Of a stretch of 41,854 nucleotides of DNA, positions 26,879 to 36,166 are shown piece after piece; position 1 is the stretch's first letter, and each line of letters begins with the position of its first letter. The translations under genes were made by a program, and so were the position numbers. The notes under the pieces are model-generated. The model ran no database searches. It saw nothing but the letters and a program-made list of their open reading frames with translations, and was not told the origin of the DNA. Origin of the DNA: Ignavibacteriales bacterium CG18_big_fil_WC_8_21_14_2_50_31_20 (lineage in GTDB: Bacteria; Bacteroidota; Ignavibacteria; Ignavibacteriales; Melioribacteraceae); the NCBI GenBank assembly GCA_002786785.1, contig PCUD01000027.1, positions 1 to 41,854 of the forward strand, written 5' to 3'.

Positions 26879-27868
26879 TTGAAAAACAATAATAAATATT
26901 TAAAATACTACACAAAAGAAACTGAAAAAATAGATAAAAAATTAGCACAGCTTTTAGTAAAAAGGCAACCAGATTCGCTTTATGCACCTTGTAGTTACAT
27001 ATTGCAAAGTGGTGGAAAACATTTACGAGCTTATTTGGTACTTCTTTCTACAAAGGTTGTTGGTGGAAAATTTTCACAAGCAAATAATGCTGCTTTATCA
27101 GTTGAAATTTTACACAACTTTACACTTGTCCACGATGATATAATGGATAGTGCTGAAAAAAGACGTGGCAGAGACACGCTTCACATTAAATATGATATTA
27201 GCACTGCAATACTTGCTGGTGATAGTTTAATTGCAATAGCTTATAAAAATTTGCTAAAAGATTGCATTATTAATACAACACAAATTCTTAATACTTTTAA
27301 TGAAAGTGTAATTGAAATCTGTGAAGGACAAAGCCTAGATAAGGATTTTGAAGTTAGAGACGATATAACAATTGACGAATACAAAATTATGATTTACAAG
27401 AAGACTTCGGCTCTTATTCAAATGTGTTGTTCAATTGGCGGTCAACTTGGCAATGGAACTAAAGCCGAAATTAAAGCTCTTGAAAATTATGGAAAAAATC
27501 TTGGACTAGCGTTTCAACTAAAAGATGATTTACTTGATATTATTGGAGATATTAAGGATTTTGGTAAAAATGTAGGTGGCGATTTAATAGAAGGTAAAAA
27601 AACATTTTTATTTTTGAAGGCTTTAGAATTAGCTACTGGTGAAGATAAAAATGAATTATTGAAAGTTATGGCGAATAAAGGAATTAAGAAAAATCAAATC
27701 AATAAATACAAAAAGATTTATGAAAAACTAAATATTCTTAAAATAACTGAAAATGAAATTAATAAATACACTAACTTGGCAATTAAATCTATTAAAAATC
27801 TAAAAGATTCCGAAGAAAAAGAGACACTAATTTGGTTAGCAACTTATTTAATAAATAGAAATAAATAA
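26879..27868 (+). CDS. Polyprenyl diphosphate synthase
   Basis: Trans-isoprenyl diphosphate synthase that condenses isopentenyl diphosphate onto allylic primers for quinone side chains or carotenoids. It has GGKHLR, the first aspartate-rich motif LVHDDIMD followed by RRGRDTLH, and the second motif LAFQLKDDLLDIIGD. I place the start at TTG 26879, because GAGGA (26868-26872) sits six bases before it; the ATG at 26873 directly touches that RBS. Length is about 329 residues. Chain length cannot be told from sequence. Its stop overlaps the ptsH ATG by one base. Confidence 0.92.
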   Translation: MKNNNKYLKYYTKETEKIDKKLAQLLVKRQPDSLYAPCSYILQSGGKHLRAYLVLLSTKVVGGKFSQANNAALSVEILHNFTLVHDDIMDSAEKRRGRDTLHIKYDISTAILAGDSLIAIAYKNLLKDCIINTTQILNTFNESVIEICEGQSLDKDFEVRDDITIDEYKIMIYKKTSALIQMCCSIGGQLGNGTKAEIKALENYGKNLGLAFQLKDDLLDIIGDIKDFGKNVGGDLIEGKKTFLFLKALELATGEDKNELLKVMANKGIKKNQINKYKKIYEKLNILKITENEINKYTNLAIKSIKNLKDSEEKETLIWLATYLINRNK

Positions 27869-28134
27869 TGATTGAAAAAAATGTTGAAATTATAAATAAA
27901 GCTGGTTTGCATACTCGACCAGCAGCTACAATTGTTAAAATTGCTTCACAATTTGAATCTGATTTTTACATTATGAAAGACGGATTTAGTATTAATGGAA
28001 AAAGCATAATTGGTGTAATGACTTTAGCAGCTGCAAAGGGTTCAGTAATTAAGCTAACTTTTGAAGGTGAAGACGAGGTTAAAATGTCAGATGCTATAAT
28101 AGATTATTTTAATAGAGGATTTGATGAATTATGA
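27868..28134 (+). CDS. ptsH: Phosphocarrier protein HPr
   Basis: Small phosphocarrier of the PEP:sugar phosphotransferase system. His15 is in NKAGLHTRPA, the site phosphorylated by enzyme I. Ser46 is in NGKSIIGVM, the regulatory serine used by HPr kinase/phosphorylase in many Gram-negative and Gram-positive bacteria. At 88 residues it is full length. It is linked by a one-base overlap to the polyprenyl synthase upstream and overlaps ptsI by four bases. No sugar-specific EII genes are present, so the pair may act in regulation or serve distant EII components. Confidence 0.96.
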   Translation: MIEKNVEIINKAGLHTRPAATIVKIASQFESDFYIMKDGFSINGKSIIGVMTLAAAKGSVIKLTFEGEDEVKMSDAIIDYFNRGFDEL

Positions 28135-29891
28135 CAGAGTTAAAAAAAGATAATGTTCATCGTGGAATTCCTGCGGCTCCTGGAATTAGAATTGCAAAAG
28201 CTTTTTTATTTAGAAAAGAGGTAGAAAAAGTAATTGAAGAAAATATTACTAATACTGATAAAGCTATTGATAATTTTGAAGAGGCCATAGTTAAATCTAA
28301 GGCAGAATTAGCAAAAGTATTTAGCCTTGCAGTTGATAAACTTGGAGTAAAGCGGGCCGCACTTTTTGAAGCACAAATTATGATTCTTGACGATCCAATT
28401 CTTATCCAAACAATAAAATCTAGAATTGAAAAAGAAAAAAAGAACTCAGAATTTATTGTAAATAGTGAGTTTTCAAAATATCAAGATTTAATGTCAATGT
28501 CTAAAGAGCCCTATATGAAAGAGCGTTCTCATGATATTGAAGATATTAAAAACAGAATTATTCGTAATATAAAAAAGAAAAAATGGAAATCAAGGATTAC
28601 CGAAAATGAAATAATTTTAGTTTCAAATTCGCTAACACCTGCTGATACTGTATTGTTTTCAAGATTAAAAGTTACTGGCTATGTTACAAATTTTGGTGGA
28701 TTAACTTCTCATGCTGCAATTGTTGCAAGGTCATTAAATGTTCCCGCAGTGGTTGGATTACACGAAGCAACTGAGAATATATCTGATGATGATTTGGTTA
28801 TAATTGACGGTTTTAACGGAATTGTTATTGTAAACCCTGATAATGAGCAAATAGATTTTTATAAGCGAAAATTGGAAAAACTTTCGCAAGTTGATATTGA
28901 ATTAGCAAAATTAAAGGATTTGCCTGCAACAACTTTGGATGGAAAGAAAATTGATATTTTTGCAAATCTTGATATGACTGAGGAACTTGAATTAATTATT
29001 CAAAATGGAGGAGAAGGGATTGGATTAATGCGTACCGAGCAAATATTCCAGGAATATGATTCATTTCCAAGCGAAGAGGAACAAACAACGGTTTATTCAA
29101 ATTATGCGCAAAAAATTTATCCATTTCCTTTAACTATTAGAGCATTTGATATTGGTGGCGACAAAGTTCTTCCAGTAGATGTTCGCGAACCTAACCCTAT
29201 GTTAGGTTGGAGAGGAATTAGATTTTTAATTGACAATAAAAATCTCTTTAAATCACAAATAAAAGCTGTTCTAAAAGCTAGCATTCATAAAAATGTTAAA
29301 TTCATGATTCCAATGGTTGCTTCATATCGTGAACTTAAAGTTACTATTGATTTAATTACTGAATGCAAGAATGAATTAAATAAAGATGGAATCAATTTTG
29401 ATAATCACATGGAACTTGGAATTATGATTGAAGTGCCTTCTGCTGCTTTGATGATAAAAGATTTTGCAGATGAAGTTGATTTTTTTAGTATTGGCACAAA
29501 TGATTTAATTCAATATATGCTTGCTGTTGATAGAGGCAACGACATTGTTGCAAATCAATATCAAGAATTTCATCCAGCAATTATTAGAACTTTAAGTTAT
29601 ATAATAAATGAAGCTAAAAAATATAAAACAAAAGTTACACTTTGTGGCGAAATGGCAGCAAATTATATGGCAATTCCAATTTTAATTGGTCTGGGACTTG
29701 ATTCTATTAGTGTAAGTGGTTCAGTTATTCCGCATGCAAAACAAATAATTCGAGCTTTAAATTATTCTGAGATTTCAAAATTTGCTTTGAGTTTGTTGGA
29801 ATTAAGAACTGAAAAAGAAATTCATGAAAAAATAGATATATTTTATTTTGAAAAATTTGGCGAAAGTTCAAAAGAGTTTTACTCAAATTAG
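28131..29891 (+). CDS. ptsI: PTS enzyme I (phosphoenolpyruvate-protein phosphotransferase)
   Basis: Takes the phosphoryl group from PEP and passes it to HPr in the cytoplasm. The 586-residue protein has an N-terminal HPr-binding region, the phosphohistidine in GGLTSHAAIVAR (His194), and a C-terminal TIM barrel. The barrel carries LMRTEQIF, RAFDIGGDK, FFSIGTNDLIQY and the active-site cysteine in TLCGEMA (Cys505). Each matches standard enzyme I, so activity is expected. Overlaps ptsH by four bases and is followed after nine bases by the small lipoprotein gene. Confidence 0.97.
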   Translation: MTELKKDNVHRGIPAAPGIRIAKAFLFRKEVEKVIEENITNTDKAIDNFEEAIVKSKAELAKVFSLAVDKLGVKRAALFEAQIMILDDPILIQTIKSRIEKEKKNSEFIVNSEFSKYQDLMSMSKEPYMKERSHDIEDIKNRIIRNIKKKKWKSRITENEIILVSNSLTPADTVLFSRLKVTGYVTNFGGLTSHAAIVARSLNVPAVVGLHEATENISDDDLVIIDGFNGIVIVNPDNEQIDFYKRKLEKLSQVDIELAKLKDLPATTLDGKKIDIFANLDMTEELELIIQNGGEGIGLMRTEQIFQEYDSFPSEEEQTTVYSNYAQKIYPFPLTIRAFDIGGDKVLPVDVREPNPMLGWRGIRFLIDNKNLFKSQIKAVLKASIHKNVKFMIPMVASYRELKVTIDLITECKNELNKDGINFDNHMELGIMIEVPSAALMIKDFADEVDFFSIGTNDLIQYMLAVDRGNDIVANQYQEFHPAIIRTLSYIINEAKKYKTKVTLCGEMAANYMAIPILIGLGLDSISVSGSVIPHAKQIIRALNYSEISKFALSLLELRTEKEIHEKIDIFYFEKFGESSKEFYSN

Positions 29892-29900
29892 TAGATTGAA

Positions 29901-30191
29901 ATGAAAAATAAAAAGTTAGTATATGGAGTAATAATTTTTACCTCCATTATTGCAATTACCTCTTGTATGCCAGGCGGGGGGGTAAATAATATGAATGACC
30001 CTGCTGGATTTTTTATGGGAATTTGGCATGGTTGGATTGCTCCAATTTCTTTGATTATGGGTCTATTTAATCCAGAAATAAGAATTTATGAAATTCATAA
30101 CACTGGCTGGTGGTACGATTTTGGATTTTATATGGCTATTATCAGTGGATTTGGTGGTTTATCATTCTTTAGAAAAAATAAAGATGACTAA
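29901..30191 (+). CDS. Small predicted lipoprotein with hydrophobic helices, function unknown
   Basis: A 96-residue protein with a type II signal peptide ending in ITSC (Cys22), followed by a glycine-rich MPGGG segment. Two further hydrophobic stretches are GFFMGIWHGWIAPISLIMGLF and YDFGFYMAIISGFGGLSFF, and the tail is basic (RKNKDD). The Trp/His/Gly-rich motif GIWHGW is striking. It begins nine bases after ptsI and may be read through from it. I recall similar small proteins in related genomes but cannot name a family, so no role is proposed. Confidence 0.7.
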   Translation: MKNKKLVYGVIIFTSIIAITSCMPGGGVNNMNDPAGFFMGIWHGWIAPISLIMGLFNPEIRIYEIHNTGWWYDFGFYMAIISGFGGLSFFRKNKDD

Positions 30192-30291
30192 TTTGTAATT
30201 GTTGAATTCTTAAAATTATTTACTATTGGAAAAGCCCAACTATTGAAACTAAATTGCTTCTAAAAGATTATTCATTTTTAAATTAAACACT

Positions 30292-30355
30292 CTTAAAAAC
30301 GCAGCAAAAAATTTGGTTTTTAAGAATTACATTTTAGTATAAAATCCTTAAAAAC
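30292..30355. repeat. Three-armed inverted repeat between the lipoprotein and polA
   Basis: CTTAAAAAC occurs at 30292-30300 and again at 30347-30355, and its complement GTTTTTAAG at 30316-30324. The middle copy can pair with either neighbour, giving mutually exclusive hairpins. The stems are AT-rich, so this is a weak terminator at best. It lies in the 190-base gap between convergent genes. Confidence 0.5.
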
Positions 30356-30381
30356 AATTTAGCAATTAAACAATAATTTTC

Positions 30382-33153
30382 TTAATGAGCCTCCAACCAA
30401 TTATTCCCAACTCCAATTTCAACAATAACTGGAACTTTTAGTGAAAACGCTTCCTCCATATTTTTTTTAATTATTGGTTTTACAATTTCTAATTCGGGTT
30501 TAGGAACATCAAAAACTAATTCGTCATGTACTTGAAGAACCATTTTAGTTTTTAATTTCATTTTTAACAATTCACTTTGAACATTTATCATTGCCAGTTT
30601 AATCATATCAGCAGCAGTTCCTTGAATAGGCATATTCACCGCAACTCGTTCTTCAAATTGTCTAATTACTCTATTTTTGCTATTAATATTTTTTAAATAT
30701 CTTCTTCGGCCTAAAAGAGTTTCAGCATATTCTTTCTCTTTTGCATGAGCAATAGAATCATCAATAAAGTTTTTAACTCTGCCAAAATTTGTAAAATATG
30801 TATCAATTATTTCTTTTCCATGTGACCGGGAAATCCCAAGTCGTGTTGAAAGTCCAAAAGCTCCAATTCCATATAAAATCCCAAAGTTAACTTCTTTTGC
30901 TTTTCTTCTCATTTCTGGAGTAACTTCTTCTTTGGGAATTGAAAAAACAAGCGCTGCAGTAGAAGTATGAATATCCTCACCATCACTAAAAGCTTTCATC
31001 AATGTTTCATCTTCACAAATTGATGCCATAATTCGTAATTCAATTTGGCTATAATCGGAGCTTAGTAGAACATGATTTTCATCTCGTGGAATAAATGCTT
31101 CGCGAATATTTTTACCTAATTCTGTCCTAATTGGAATATTTTGCAAATTAGGATTTAAGCTTGAAAGCCTTCCTGTTGAAGCCACAGTTTGATTAAATGA
31201 TGTGTGAACCCTTTTGGTTATTGGGTCAATCAATTTTGGAAGTGCATCGGCATAAGTTGATTTCAATTTAGTTGCTTGTCTAAACTCCAGCAAATAATCA
31301 ATAATTGGATTTGTTCCTTTAAGTAATTCAAGCGAAGATGCGTCTGTTGAAAAACCAGTTTTTGTTTTTTTTGTTGGAGGTAAATTCAATTTATCAAAAA
31401 GAATAACTTGCAATTGATTTGGTGAATTAATATTAAAAGTTTCACCAGCAATTTCAAATATTTTTTTTGTGTATTCCTCCATTGAGGCTTTTAGTAGGGC
31501 ACTAAAATCTCTCAAAGCCTTAATATTTAAGTTTATGCCAGTTCGTTCCATATCTTCTAGAACTGGAACAAGCGGAAATTCGATATTTTCTGAAATCTCG
31601 GTTAAATTATTTTCAATAAGAAGTTTTTTAAATATTTCATATAATCTAAATGTAATATCGGCATCTTCGCATGCATAAATACTAAGCTTTTCTATATCAA
31701 CATCAAAAATAAAATTTGGGTCTTTAACTTTTCCCATTATTTCTGCAAATGGAATTGGGGAGTAGGATAAATATTTTTGTGAAAGTACATCCATTCCATG
31801 TTTTTGGTCGGGGTCAAGAATATAACTTGCTAACATAGTATCAAAGTAAAAATTCTCAACATTAATTCCATTTGTCTTTAGAACAGCTATATCATATTTC
31901 CCATTTTGGCAGACTTTTTTAATTGTTTTATTCTCAAAAACTGGTTTAAATATTTTAGAGAAATCGTCAAAACCAATTCTGTCACTCAAATCGCGATCAA
32001 AAAATGAATTGCTAATAATAAAAGGGTTTATTGGAATAAAAAAAGCCTCATAAGATTTAACAGCAAATGAAACTCCTGCTAATTTTACATCAAGTGTATT
32101 TAGAGAATTTGTCTCTGTATCAAAAACAAACAATTCCGAATTACTTAACATATCGGCTAAATCCTTTGCTTCTTTCAAATCGGTAATTAGTTTATAATTT
32201 GCTTTTTTTTCATCAAAATTTTCATTGAGTTGTTCTTCAACTAAAACTGGAACATTTGATTCATTTCCACTGAAAATTTTGTTTACTTTATTTATTAAAT
32301 TTTTCAACTCCAATTCGTTTAATATTTCATTTACTTTTGCAAAATTTGGAGGTGATATTTTTGCATCTTCAAAATCAAAATTGAAAGGAACATTTGTCAT
32401 AATTGTAGCTAAATCTTTTGATAAATAAGCATTTTCTTTATTTGCCAATAATTTGTCTTTTACTCCTTTTTTCTCAATATATTCAATGTTTTTATAAATA
32501 TCCTCAACATGTCCAAATTGTTGAATTAAAGGGGTTGCAGATTTAGGTCCAATACCAGCAACACCTGGAATGTCATCACTTGAATCACCCACTAATGCAA
32601 GATAATCAATCATAAATTTTGGCTCAAAACCATAATCCTCAACAACTTTTGCTTTATTCATAATTACAATATCATCCCCAAAACGTCCAGGTTTCACGAG
32701 AGTTACTTTGTCTGTTACTAATTGAACATAATCTTTATCAGGAGAGACGGCTATAGAAATTAAACCTTTCAATTCTGCTTTTTTTACAGCGGTTCCAACT
32801 AAATCATCAGCTTCATAGCCTGGTAAAATGTAAAGTGGAATATTTAGGGCTTCAATTAGCTCTTTAATTCTATGAATTTGAGGTACTAAATCCTCGGGCA
32901 TTTCAGCACGTGAGGATTTATATTTATCATACTTTTCATGTCTAAAAGTCTTTTCTTTCGAATCGGAAGCAATTACTAAATACGTTGGGTTAAAATCTTG
33001 TATTATTTTTAACAATTGATTCATAAATCCATAAACAGCAGATGTTGGTTCACCTTTTGAATTTTTGAGTGGATTTTTTATAAAAGCAAAATAACTTCTA
33101 TAAGCAATTGCCATTGCGTCTATTATAACAAATTGTTTTTGTAGGTTTTCCAT
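30382..33153 (-). CDS. polA: DNA polymerase I
   Basis: A 923-residue repair and Okazaki-fragment polymerase. Residues 1-290 form the 5'-3' nuclease, with acidic-site segments YEADDLVG and LVGDSSDDIPGV. Residues 320-510 form the 3'-5' proofreading domain with intact metal ligands Asp345/Glu347 (FDTETNSL), Asp421 (QNGKYDIAVL) and Tyr493/Asp497 (YACEDADIT). The polymerase part has SSDYSQIELRIMA, KEVNFGILYGIGAFG and QVHDELVFDV. All three activities should be functional. Start ATG at 33153. Divergent from the endonuclease-fold gene, with 94 bases between them. Confidence 0.97.
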   Translation of the reverse strand: MENLQKQFVIIDAMAIAYRSYFAFIKNPLKNSKGEPTSAVYGFMNQLLKIIQDFNPTYLVIASDSKEKTFRHEKYDKYKSSRAEMPEDLVPQIHRIKELIEALNIPLYILPGYEADDLVGTAVKKAELKGLISIAVSPDKDYVQLVTDKVTLVKPGRFGDDIVIMNKAKVVEDYGFEPKFMIDYLALVGDSSDDIPGVAGIGPKSATPLIQQFGHVEDIYKNIEYIEKKGVKDKLLANKENAYLSKDLATIMTNVPFNFDFEDAKISPPNFAKVNEILNELELKNLINKVNKIFSGNESNVPVLVEEQLNENFDEKKANYKLITDLKEAKDLADMLSNSELFVFDTETNSLNTLDVKLAGVSFAVKSYEAFFIPINPFIISNSFFDRDLSDRIGFDDFSKIFKPVFENKTIKKVCQNGKYDIAVLKTNGINVENFYFDTMLASYILDPDQKHGMDVLSQKYLSYSPIPFAEIMGKVKDPNFIFDVDIEKLSIYACEDADITFRLYEIFKKLLIENNLTEISENIEFPLVPVLEDMERTGINLNIKALRDFSALLKASMEEYTKKIFEIAGETFNINSPNQLQVILFDKLNLPPTKKTKTGFSTDASSLELLKGTNPIIDYLLEFRQATKLKSTYADALPKLIDPITKRVHTSFNQTVASTGRLSSLNPNLQNIPIRTELGKNIREAFIPRDENHVLLSSDYSQIELRIMASICEDETLMKAFSDGEDIHTSTAALVFSIPKEEVTPEMRRKAKEVNFGILYGIGAFGLSTRLGISRSHGKEIIDTYFTNFGRVKNFIDDSIAHAKEKEYAETLLGRRRYLKNINSKNRVIRQFEERVAVNMPIQGTAADMIKLAMINVQSELLKMKLKTKMVLQVHDELVFDVPKPELEIVKPIIKKNMEEAFSLKVPVIVEIGVGNNWLEAH

Positions 33154-33259
33154 TTATTCTCTATCTTTTAATATTGTTTTTAATGATTATAGTAAGTACA
33201 ATCTATTTAATTATTAAATAATTCCAAAATTATTATAAATATTTTTTATGAGAGAAAAT

Positions 33260-34297
33260 ATGAAAGCTTCAAAAATATTTTTTACAATCACTTTAATCTT
33301 GGTTGGAATAACTCAAATATATTCGCAAAATAAAAATGATACATTATTTATAGCTACTTGGAATGTCGAAAATTTATTTGACTCAATTGATGATATAGAT
33401 AAAAATGATAAAGAATTTTTAGCTTCATCTGAAAAAGAATGGACTCAAGTAAAAATTGATCAAAAAATTGGTAATTTAGCCAAAGTTATTCGGTGGATGA
33501 ACAATGGAAAAGGACCAGATCTTTTAGGTGTGCAAGAAGTAGAGCATCAATATTTAATTGATACTTTGTTACAAAGGCATTTTAGAGATAAAAACTACAA
33601 AATTGCTTATCAAGAATCATTGGATAATAGAGGAATTGATAATGGTTTAATTTATGATGCTAGCAAATTTGAAGTATTAAATATAAAGCCAATTGAAGTT
33701 GAATTGCCAAGTAAATATCCAACGCGATATATTTTGGAAATAAAATTAAAAACAAATTCTGAAGATGAAATTTATGTTTTAGTTAATCATTGGCCATCAA
33801 GAGGCGGTGGAGAATTAAAATCTCAGCCAAATAGAATTAAAACTGCCAATGTATTAAGAAATGAAATTGATTTGCTAATTGGCAATAATAAAAATTCAAA
33901 CATTGTAATTATGGGCGATTTTAATGATGTTCCAAATAGTCTTTCAATAGCTCGTTATTTATGGGCAAATGAATTTGATTGTTCTTCAAAAATTGATACA
34001 ATGAGATTATATAATTTAGCGTATAAGGAATTTTTATCTGGAAATGGAACTTATCTATATAGAAGTACTTGGAATATGCTTGATCAAATTATAGTTTCGA
34101 ACGAGTTAGTTTCTGATGGAAATATTAAATACGTATGTGATTCATTTCACTTAATAAAACCGGAATTTATGATTCAAAAAGAAGGTCGTTATAAAGGCTC
34201 TGCAATGCCAACTTTTGGTGGAAGAAAATATTTAGGTGGCTTTAGTGATCATATTCCTGTAGGAGCTAAATTTTTACAAAAAAATAATACTAATTAA
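33260..34297 (+). CDS. Secreted endonuclease/exonuclease/phosphatase-family protein
   Basis: The start at ATG 33260 (345 residues) is preferred because the signal peptide (MKASKIFFTITLILVGITQIYS) begins there and GAGAG lies just upstream; an earlier ATG at 33248 adds four residues. The mature part has the DNase I-like/EEP metal and catalytic motifs in order: IATWNVENLFD, LLGVQEVEH, VNHWPSRGGGE, IVIMGDFNDVPNS and GFSDHIPV. The fold includes nucleases and phosphodiesterases; HWPSR suggests the bacterial extracellular-nuclease-like group. The protein is likely exported, so a role in using external DNA or phosphate is possible but not shown. Confidence 0.9.
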   Translation: MKASKIFFTITLILVGITQIYSQNKNDTLFIATWNVENLFDSIDDIDKNDKEFLASSEKEWTQVKIDQKIGNLAKVIRWMNNGKGPDLLGVQEVEHQYLIDTLLQRHFRDKNYKIAYQESLDNRGIDNGLIYDASKFEVLNIKPIEVELPSKYPTRYILEIKLKTNSEDEIYVLVNHWPSRGGGELKSQPNRIKTANVLRNEIDLLIGNNKNSNIVIMGDFNDVPNSLSIARYLWANEFDCSSKIDTMRLYNLAYKEFLSGNGTYLYRSTWNMLDQIIVSNELVSDGNIKYVCDSFHLIKPEFMIQKEGRYKGSAMPTFGGRKYLGGFSDHIPVGAKFLQKNNTN

Positions 34298-34357
34298 ATA
34301 ATTTTACCTTATTTTTGTCTACTGTATAAAAATAATAATTTCAAAATGAATAATTTA

Positions 34358-34386
34358 TTGACATTCATAGGTTATTTGAATAATAT
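34358..34386 (+). promoter_or_regulatory. Sigma-70-like promoter upstream of exbB
   Basis: TTGACA (34358-34363), 17-base spacer, TAATAT (34381-34386). The -35 box is the perfect consensus and the -10 differs by the order of its last bases. Transcription would start near 34393, leaving a leader of about 68 bases with AGGAGG before the exbB ATG. Confidence 0.5.
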
Positions 34387-34460
34387 TGGTCATTATAATT
34401 TACAGTATAATAAACAGCATTTTTTTTAATTAAACAACATAACTTAGGAGGTTAACTCTT

Positions 34461-35147
34461 ATGCAATTTTCAGAAATAATAGGTTCAATTTCTTACCTAA
34501 TTGCGCAAGTAGAGAGCACTGGTGCACTTACTTATTTGCAAGAAAAATTCATCGCTGGTGGAGCGTTCATGTATCCAATTCTTGGTTCTTTAATAGTTGG
34601 ATTGGGATTTGTGTTTGCAAAAATATTTACACTTACAAGAGCAAGTGTAAATACAAAAAAATTCATTGTTCAAGTTAAAGATGCTTTGCAAAAAGGCGGC
34701 GTTGATGATGCAATAAAATTATGTGAAAACTCAAGAGGTTCTATTGCTTCTGTTTTTCATGCTGGTTTATTAAGAGCTGATGAGGGTGTTGACGCAGCTG
34801 AAAAAGCAATTATGGCTTACGGTGCAATTGAAATGGGATTTCTTGAAAAAGGAATGATTTGGATTTCAACTTTTATATCTGTTGCCCCTATGCTTGGTTT
34901 TACTGGTACAGTACAAGGTATGGTTGAAGCATTTGACTCAATTGCTGCTTCTGCTCAAATGTCTCCATCTGTTGTTGCTGCACCTATTGCTGTGGCATTA
35001 TTAACAACTTTATTTGGTCTTGTAACGGCTATTATTCTTCAAGTATTTTATAACTATCTTATTTCAAGAATAGACAAAATTGTTGGTGATATGGAAGAAA
35101 GTTCAATTGAATTGATTGATGCTTTATATGAATTAAACAAAAAATAA
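34461..35147 (+). CDS. exbB: MotA/TolQ/ExbB proton channel family protein
   Basis: Inner-membrane subunit that uses the proton gradient to drive TonB-type transport. The 228-residue protein has a first helix near 33-52 (MYPILGSLIVGLGFVFAKIF). Two long C-terminal helices include the conserved APMLGFTGTVQGMVEAFDSIA and VAAPIAVALLTTLFGLVTAIIL. AGGAGG nine bases before the ATG gives strong initiation. It leads an operon with two ExbD genes. Whether it serves TonB receptors or another system cannot be told, as no tonB or receptor gene is adjacent. Confidence 0.93.
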   Translation: MQFSEIIGSISYLIAQVESTGALTYLQEKFIAGGAFMYPILGSLIVGLGFVFAKIFTLTRASVNTKKFIVQVKDALQKGGVDDAIKLCENSRGSIASVFHAGLLRADEGVDAAEKAIMAYGAIEMGFLEKGMIWISTFISVAPMLGFTGTVQGMVEAFDSIAASAQMSPSVVAAPIAVALLTTLFGLVTAIILQVFYNYLISRIDKIVGDMEESSIELIDALYELNKK

Positions 35148-35174
35148 TTATTAAAATTATTGAGAGAATAAGTA

Positions 35175-35714
35175 ATGGTTCAGATTAAAAAGAAAAAAGA
35201 ACGAGATGCAAAGATACCAGATGCTGGTATGTCTGATATAGTATTTCTACTTTTATTATTCTTTCTGGTTTCCACAACAATTGATGTTGATACTGGTATT
35301 GGTTTAAGTTTACCAGAATATATTCCAATAGAGGAACAAACATTTGTTCCCCTTTCAAAAGATAGATTAGCTGCACTTAATATCAATGAAAATGGTGATG
35401 TTTTACTCGATGGGGAAATAATTGCAATTCCTCAAATAAGTGAAACATTAAGACCAAGAATTGAAAGTAAAATAGATTTACCTTCAACTAAAAAACTAGT
35501 TGTTTCTGTAAAAACAGATAGGAAAACAAACTATAATTTATATATTCAAGCATTGGATCAAATTAAGTTTGCTTATGCAGAAGTACAGGCTACCTATGCA
35601 CAACAAGCTTATGGTAAAAAAATGCTTGATTTAACTCCAGAAGAGCTAAATGTAGTAAAAAAAGAAAAAGTTCCTATTATTATTTCAATTGCAGAACCAG
35701 AAAAGGTTAAATAA
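35175..35714 (+). CDS. exbD: ExbD/TolR family protein (first of two)
   Basis: Partner of ExbB with one N-terminal membrane helix and a periplasmic domain. The helix follows IPDAGMSDIVFLLLLFFLVSTTID, where the aspartate in MSDI is the proton-carrying residue of the family. The 179-residue length is slightly long; the C-terminal extension (KMLDLTPEELNVVKKEKVP) is absent from the second copy. A gap of 27 bases separates it from exbB. Its periplasmic domain has the usual VSVKTDRKTNYN segment, the strand-helix pattern of ExbD. Confidence 0.92.
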   Translation: MVQIKKKKERDAKIPDAGMSDIVFLLLLFFLVSTTIDVDTGIGLSLPEYIPIEEQTFVPLSKDRLAALNINENGDVLLDGEIIAIPQISETLRPRIESKIDLPSTKKLVVSVKTDRKTNYNLYIQALDQIKFAYAEVQATYAQQAYGKKMLDLTPEELNVVKKEKVPIIISIAEPEKVK

Positions 35715-35732
35715 AGGATTTGAGGAAGAGAT

Positions 35733-36146
35733 ATGACTTTTAATAAAAAAAGAGCATCTGTTAAGCAGGAAATTCCTACTGCATCAATGCCTGATATTAT
35801 TTTTATGCTTCTACTTTTCTTTATGGTTGCAACAACTTTAAGAGAAGTTGATGTTTATGTTCAATATAAATTGCCAGAAGCGGTTGCAATAGAGAAAATT
35901 GAAAATAAAAGATTAATATCTTATATATGGGTTGGAAAAGATGGTAGAATTCAATTAAATGATGGTATTGTTAAATTGGAAGAAATTCAGGAAATAATGT
36001 ATAAGAAACGTGTAGAATTACCTAATGTGATTGTTTCTCTCAGAATTGATAAAGAATCTGATATGGGTGTTGTTACAGATATTCAACAAGCACTTAGAAA
36101 AGCTGATGCTCGTCGTATAAATTATTCTGCTATGCTGAAACAATAA
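35733..36146 (+). CDS. exbD: ExbD/TolR family protein (second of two)
   Basis: A 137-residue paralogue of the preceding gene, 18 bases after it, with AGGAAGAG upstream of the ATG. The helix region PTASMPDIIFMLLLFFMVATTLRE keeps the family aspartate (MPDI). The periplasmic part has VSLRIDKESDMGVVTDIQQALRKADARRINYSA, typical of ExbD. Two ExbD proteins with one ExbB suggest a heteromeric complex, as in several Bacteroidota. It ends before a terminator at 36167-36199. Confidence 0.92.
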   Translation: MTFNKKRASVKQEIPTASMPDIIFMLLLFFMVATTLREVDVYVQYKLPEAVAIEKIENKRLISYIWVGKDGRIQLNDGIVKLEEIQEIMYKKRVELPNVIVSLRIDKESDMGVVTDIQQALRKADARRINYSAMLKQ

Positions 36147-36166
36147 TAAAATAAAATAAAATTATT

